64,000 bases of DNA from positions 868,001 through 932,000 of the forward strand of contig NZ_CP101454.1 in assembly GCF_024362405.1 (NCBI RefSeq), read 5' to 3'. Under the pieces are notes generated by a model. It did no database searches. It was given only the letters and a program-made list of their open reading frames with translations, and was not told the DNA's origin. A program made the translations under genes and the position numbers. This document shows, piece by piece, positions 60,137-64,000 of this stretch (its first letter is position 1; each line of letters begins with the position of its first letter). Source of the DNA: Halorarius litoreus. Lineage in GTDB: Archaea > Halobacteriota > Halobacteria > Halobacteriales > Haloarculaceae.

Positions 60137-60321
60137 GAGGTAGTCTATCTCAGTCCGTATCAATCATAGTACGGTCTAATGTCGGGTGAGGGAAGATAAA
60201 CTAAACAGTGCTCGAATAGCGAAGTGATCCCCTCAGTAAATACATTCTCAGGATTAATCGATCGGACCTTGGAACACCGTACCAAAAAAGCGTTAGTCCT
60301 CCCGAGAAAACGCGAAGGGTG
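60137..60321. other. Boundary gap between mobile region and catabolic genes
   Basis: A 185-base gap with lower GC. No tRNA or clear attachment repeat. The run ACCAAAAAAGCG at about 60281-60292 lies the right distance upstream of ATG 60322 to act as its TATA region. Confidence 0.35.
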
Positions 60322-61056
60322 ATGCATCTCGTCCGATTCCGTGATCCGTCAGGGGTCACTCGTCGCGGTGAATGGACTTCTGATGAACTGGTTGCCGGCG
60401 GTAAATCGTACGACTCGAACGAGGTAACGATTCTTCCACCGACCGAGCCTACGAAAGTCATCTGTCAGGCTGGCGGCTACGTTGATCATCGGCGAGAGTC
60501 TGGCTACGAGGATATCCCAGAACGCCCCGAACTGTTCCTCAAAACTCCGAACTGTGTTATTGGCCACGAGGACGCAATCGAACTCCCTCCTGGCCGCGAA
60601 ACCATCGATTTCGAGGCTGAATTCGCAATCGTAATCGGCCGACAGTGCCGCGATGTCGACCCGGACGCGGCGATGGAGTACGTCGAGGGATTCACTTGCG
60701 TGAACGATATCTCGAATCGAGACGATCAGGGCGAGGAACGGAACTGGGTTCGAGGAAAAGCGTTCGACGGATCACTCCCCACTGGGCCAGTCGTAGCGAC
60801 ACCTGATGAGGTTCCAGAACACGCGACGCTTCAACTCAGGCACAATGGAGAGGTGAAACAGGAGACGACGACTGAACACATGATATTCTCTGTCGAGGAA
60901 CTGGTATCTGAGGTGTCTGAATTAATCACGCTAGAGCCGGGCGACTTGATCGCTACTGGAACACCGTACGGCCCTAGTTCGCTTACCGCGGGCGACGTGG
61001 TCGAAGTCGAGTTTGAGGGGGTCGGAACGCTTCGAAATACTGTTGTCGATCGGTAA
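60322..61056 (+). CDS. Fumarylacetoacetate hydrolase (FAH)-family enzyme
   Basis: A 244-residue member of the FAH superfamily. The metal-binding Glu/Glu pair is in DFEAEFAIVIG and the Asp in FTCVNDISNRDDQ; KTPNCVIGHEDAIELP and ATGTPYGPSSLTAGD are also typical. The family includes 2-keto-3-deoxypentonate and 2,4-diketo-3-deoxyfuconate-type hydrolases or dehydratases and oxaloacetate decarboxylases. Haloarchaeal xylose breakdown uses one for 2-keto-3-deoxyxylonate. ATG 60322 chosen over GTG 60319. Followed by a transporter and sugar-type oxidoreductases. Confidence 0.82.
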   Translation: MHLVRFRDPSGVTRRGEWTSDELVAGGKSYDSNEVTILPPTEPTKVICQAGGYVDHRRESGYEDIPERPELFLKTPNCVIGHEDAIELPPGRETIDFEAEFAIVIGRQCRDVDPDAAMEYVEGFTCVNDISNRDDQGEERNWVRGKAFDGSLPTGPVVATPDEVPEHATLQLRHNGEVKQETTTEHMIFSVEELVSEVSELITLEPGDLIATGTPYGPSSLTAGDVVEVEFEGVGTLRNTVVDR

Positions 61057-61246
61057 TCTGTCCTCGACCCACCATTTGGCGGTAATTCTGTAGTATATAC
61101 ACAATTGCCGCCCCCTGGAAATCACACGTGAGACATAGTGGCGGTGAAAAACTGTGTGTGTTTAATTTACATCCAGATTGTTGTATGGATATTGCCGGGT
61201 ATCTTTGAGTTAATTATATAATGATTCCCCCGGGACCCCAAGCGCA

Positions 61247-62506
61247 ATGGGTGAGTCAGTCACACACACGTCGGATGGTTCAGTTATCAGTCGCCTTCGG
61301 GCACTCGGCCCTGCCCTCGTTCTCGCTGCCGTTGTCGTCGGACCTGGTAGTATTGCCCTGTCGACGATCGCGGGAAGCCTGTATGGGTATCAGTTGCTCT
61401 GGGTTCCCGTTGCCGCGACAATTTTCATGATCACGTTCACTTGGATGGCTGCCCGGATCGGGTTGGTCACCGGGAGCACAATCTTCGAAGCAACCAGGAA
61501 CAAGTTTGGTTCCAATGTCGCGAAGGTTGGCGGGGTATTCGGCTTCCTCACGATCTTGGCATTTCAGGCCGGGAATAATGCAGGCATCGGGTTTGCGACA
61601 GCCGCACTCGTTGGCGTCGGGAATCCTGAAATCTGGGCAATCGTGTTCACACTCATCGCGATGGCGTTCATCTGGCTCCCGAGTCTCTACGATAAGGTCG
61701 AACTTCTGGTGAAGATCGTCGTTGGAATCATGCTGTTCGCCTTCGTTGGAACCCTTGCACTGGTCGGTGTTGATATTGGTCCGGCTGCTCGTGGACTCGT
61801 TCCATCGTTCCCGAGTGATGCCGCAATCCTGACTGCTCTCGGTCTTGCGGCGACAAACTTCTCGATCGCTGCAGCAGTGTACCAGACGAATCTGATGAAG
61901 GAGAATGATTGGGGGCCAGAGAAACTCGCTGACGAAGGCGTTGATACACTGGTCGGCATCGGTGTTCTCGGCATCATCGTGATGGTGATTCTCCTGACAA
62001 GCGCAGGCGTCATCTACGGCAATACTGATCCCGTATTCAGTGCTCAGGGGATGGCGGAACAGCTGCGGCCGCTCGTCGGACCGGGCGCGTTCTATCTCTT
62101 CACGATTGGGTTCTTCTTTGCATCACTCTCATCGCTCGTGGTGAACGCACTCATCGGAGCTACACTCCTAGTGGATGGATTCGATGGGGATTCTGCGATG
62201 GATTCGCGACAGGTCAAGTACTGGGCGATGGCCGCAATGGCCATCGGGACGATTGCGATATTGGTTTCGAGCGGGGCTGGCTCACCGATTGAGTTGCTTC
62301 GGGCCGCCCAGGCGCTTGCTGTCATCGCGTTCCCGCTACTCGGCTTCCTGGTTATCTCACTTGCCAGAGACAAAGCGGTAATGGGCGAGTACACCAACCC
62401 GCTCGTGGTCGACATCCTCGCTGCACTTGGATACCTGACCATCATTGGTATTATCGTCAACTATCTCAACTCCGTTCTCGGCTACTTCGGCATGGGGCTC
62501 TTCTAA
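61247..62506 (+). CDS. Nramp-family transporter lacking the canonical metal-binding motifs
   Basis: A 419-residue protein with about eleven membrane helices and overall Nramp (MntH) organisation. The first-helix DPGN metal motif reads VGPGSIALST (31-40), and the sixth helix has NFSIAAAVYQTNL in place of the A/M-P-H motif. Both metal ligand sets are thus missing, so it probably does not carry Mn2+ or Fe2+ in the usual way. Located among FAH and Gfo/Idh catabolic genes it may import an organic substrate or Mg2+. ATTATATAATG lies ~27 bases before the ATG, predicting a leaderless transcript. Confidence 0.8.
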   Translation: MGESVTHTSDGSVISRLRALGPALVLAAVVVGPGSIALSTIAGSLYGYQLLWVPVAATIFMITFTWMAARIGLVTGSTIFEATRNKFGSNVAKVGGVFGFLTILAFQAGNNAGIGFATAALVGVGNPEIWAIVFTLIAMAFIWLPSLYDKVELLVKIVVGIMLFAFVGTLALVGVDIGPAARGLVPSFPSDAAILTALGLAATNFSIAAAVYQTNLMKENDWGPEKLADEGVDTLVGIGVLGIIVMVILLTSAGVIYGNTDPVFSAQGMAEQLRPLVGPGAFYLFTIGFFFASLSSLVVNALIGATLLVDGFDGDSAMDSRQVKYWAMAAMAIGTIAILVSSGAGSPIELLRAAQALAVIAFPLLGFLVISLARDKAVMGEYTNPLVVDILAALGYLTIIGIIVNYLNSVLGYFGMGLF

Positions 62507-62612
62507 TCGCGACGCTTCTACCGACACACCCCCTGTTACTCTCAATCTGCGAGCCGTCGAATTGTGACTCCCGGCGCTGGGGTTTATCTGGGTGTCAATC
62601 CACAACGGTTTT

Positions 62613-63545
62613 ATGACCCGTATCGGGATCGTGGGGCTTGACACGAGTCACGGTGAGGCCTTCGCGGAGGTACTTGAAGGATTCCAGACAGCCACTAGCC
62701 AGGCACCGGGTCCAGACGATGTGGAGCCGTCGATTACTGCGGTCTGGGATAGTGGCACAATTCGGACTGACGAGTACATCGAGGACTTCTGTACCGACGT
62801 TGGCGCTGAACGGTTCGACGATCCTGGTGCAATGGTAGATGCCGTGGACGCGGCATTCATTCTAGCAGTTGATTGGAACCGCCACCTCGAGCTAGCCCGT
62901 CCGTTCCTCGAAGCCGGGCTCCCCACGTTGATAGACAAGCCGATTGCAGGCTCACTGGCCGATGTTCAGCGGTTGAAAACTGTGGCAGCCACTACTCCAC
63001 TGTTCGGTGGGTCAGCCGTTCCGTACCATCCTGAGTTTCTCGCTCTGCCCGATACTGCTGAACGACGCTCACTCACCGTCGCTGGGTACAACGACTTCTT
63101 TTACTACCGGTCGCACACGGTCGACACTGCCCACCGAATCGTTGGTGCAGCCTGGCGACGAGTGACTCCCAGATATGACACCGAGGCAACTATCGTAGAT
63201 GTCGGGTTCGAAGATGGTACCGCAGTGACTCTCCGGTTCGATGGTACTCCTGACCCGGGGCGATTCGCAGCACTAGATGTCGCAGATCAGACTCGCACTG
63301 TCCAGGTTGATGCTGGTGAAGCCACCCATCGCCAGATGTACGAGCAGTTCCTCGCGCACTTCTTCGCGGTCTATACCGGTTCTGTGCAAGTGCCGACCGA
63401 GGCTGTACTCGACAGCGCTTCTCTCTTGCTCGGGGTCGAAGCTGCGCTGGCTGAGCGCCAGACAGTCACGCCGGAGTCACCAATCCTCGCAGAGGTAGAA
63501 CGGCCGAGTGCAGAGTTCGTCGCCGAGTACGAGCCCTACTACTGA
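62613..63545 (+). CDS. Gfo/Idh/MocA-family oxidoreductase
   Basis: A 310-residue dehydrogenase-like protein. The N-terminal Rossmann region (MTRIGIVGLDTSHGEAFAEV) has GLDTSH instead of GxGxxG, and the EKP motif reads DKP (IDKPIAG), as in some inositol- or carbohydrate-processing members. ATG 62613 lies ~27 bases after GGTTTATCTGG, so it is leaderless. Its end overlaps the convergent gene by seven bases. Substrate unknown; probably sugar or cyclitol catabolism with its neighbours. Confidence 0.78.
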   Translation: MTRIGIVGLDTSHGEAFAEVLEGFQTATSQAPGPDDVEPSITAVWDSGTIRTDEYIEDFCTDVGAERFDDPGAMVDAVDAAFILAVDWNRHLELARPFLEAGLPTLIDKPIAGSLADVQRLKTVAATTPLFGGSAVPYHPEFLALPDTAERRSLTVAGYNDFFYYRSHTVDTAHRIVGAAWRRVTPRYDTEATIVDVGFEDGTAVTLRFDGTPDPGRFAALDVADQTRTVQVDAGEATHRQMYEQFLAHFFAVYTGSVQVPTEAVLDSASLLLGVEAALAERQTVTPESPILAEVERPSAEFVAEYEPYY

Positions 63546-64000
63546 ACTGCCACCCATTCGTCGCGCTCCACGGAGTCGTACGCTGCATCCAGAACCTTGA
63601 GAACACGTAGGGTCGCATCCATATCGGCAGGGACAGCGCTGGCGCTCTCACGCGCCGCGAGAAACTCCTCGAAGAACGTCATCCCCCACCGGCCACCGTA
63701 TCCTGGAGTTGGCTCATACTCGTGGGTTATGGTTCGGTGTGGCGTACTCGTCCACGCTGCGGAATCGTACTCGATGGCTGTCTCTCCGTCGAATCCGAAG
63801 GTTGGACCCATCGGGTCCCAGGAACTGTGCCCCTGGTCGCCGTAGATTTCGATCGCGGTATCGTACCGGCCATCGCGAAGATAATATCCCGCGGACAGTG
63901 TCCCTATCGCACCTGATGCTAATTCGAGTTGGAGTGTTGCGCCATCCTCCACATCGACGCTCGGTTCGCCAGCTGTCATCGCAGCGTTTACGCGAACGAT
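63539..64000 (-). CDS. Gfo/Idh/MocA-family oxidoreductase, C-terminal part (5' end outside window)
   Basis: The minus-strand frame is open from the window end to a stop at 63539, encoding 153 residues of the substrate/dimerisation half: DVEDGATLQLELASGAIGTL, EIYGDQGHSSWDPMGPTF and FFEEFLAARESASAVPADM. The Rossmann half is beyond the window. Converges on and overlaps the previous Gfo/Idh gene by seven bases. Confidence 0.8.
   Translation of the reverse strand: MVRVNAAMTAGEPSVDVEDGATLQLELASGAIGTLSAGYYLRDGRYDTAIEIYGDQGHSSWDPMGPTFGFDGETAIEYDSAAWTSTPHRTITHEYEPTPGYGGRWGMTFFEEFLAARESASAVPADMDATLRVLKVLDAAYDSVERDEWVAVQ

Noticed and set aside
33623..60321. tRNA or direct-repeat attachment sites bounding an integrated element
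   Set aside because: No tRNA and no convincing direct repeat between about 37 kb and 60.2 kb; the region could be a megaplasmid rather than an integrated element.

Overview
The window is haloarchaeal DNA. It has high GC, very acidic proteins, Tat-type lipoproteins, TATA boxes about 25-30 bases before leaderless start codons, IclR regulators, an rdfA/SMC-related pair, Orc1/Cdc6 and a TFB. I see no rRNA, tRNA or CRISPR array. Genes at both ends are cut by the window.

Bases 1-4.9 kb hold the end of an IclR regulator, rdfA with its SMC-related partner, and a free-standing homologue of the PilB N-terminal region. Bases 4.9-22.6 kb are a catabolic cluster: a Gfo/Idh sugar 1-dehydrogenase, an aldehyde dehydrogenase, a DapA-family aldolase, a carbohydrate ABC transporter, an Ldh-family oxidoreductase, a split UxaA/SuyAB-type lyase, a YeiH-type exporter, a D-2-hydroxyacid dehydrogenase, an enolase-superfamily sugar-acid dehydratase, a GH31 glycosidase and an IclR regulator. 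Sugar dehydrogenase, dehydratase, aldolase and aldehyde dehydrogenase make a non-phosphorylative Entner-Doudoroff or pentose-oxidation route. The SuyAB-like pair, two sulfolactate-dehydrogenase-type enzymes and YeiH look like a desulfonation module. My main metabolic hypothesis is therefore a haloarchaeal sulfo-sugar or sulfolactate pathway, with plain pentose/alpha-xyloside breakdown as the main alternative. Bases 23.7-32.1 kb hold an IclR regulator, a creatininase-family amidohydrolase and a full dipeptide-type ABC transporter, followed by a MATE exporter.

Bases 33.6-37.5 kb are a graveyard: decayed transposase-like fragments, a broken second copy of the SMC-related gene fused to a primase fragment, and an IS6 element whose transposase carries a 53-base double-palindrome insert. 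Bases 37.5-60.1 kb are a mobile replicon or integrative element: tyrosine recombinase with a small core-binding partner, primase-polymerase, VirB4/VirB6/VirB3/VirB2-like conjugation genes, glycoprotein, lipoprotein, its own TFB, two toxin-antitoxin pairs, Orc1/Cdc6, RadA-like protein, B-family polymerase and an MBL lipoprotein. No relaxase or VirD4 is in view. Bases 60.3-64 kb return to catabolic genes: a FAH-family enzyme, an unusual Nramp-family transporter and two Gfo/Idh oxidoreductases.

Two regulatory systems stand out in the mobile part. Six minus-strand genes share a leader with a conserved box, a hairpin with an ACGGG loop and covarying stem, and a second hairpin that reuses the first one's 3' arm and ends 7-11 bases before the start codon. 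Three plus-strand units (orc1, the RadA-like/polB operon and a small winged-helix gene) share an 18-base tandem repeat immediately upstream of the TATA box.
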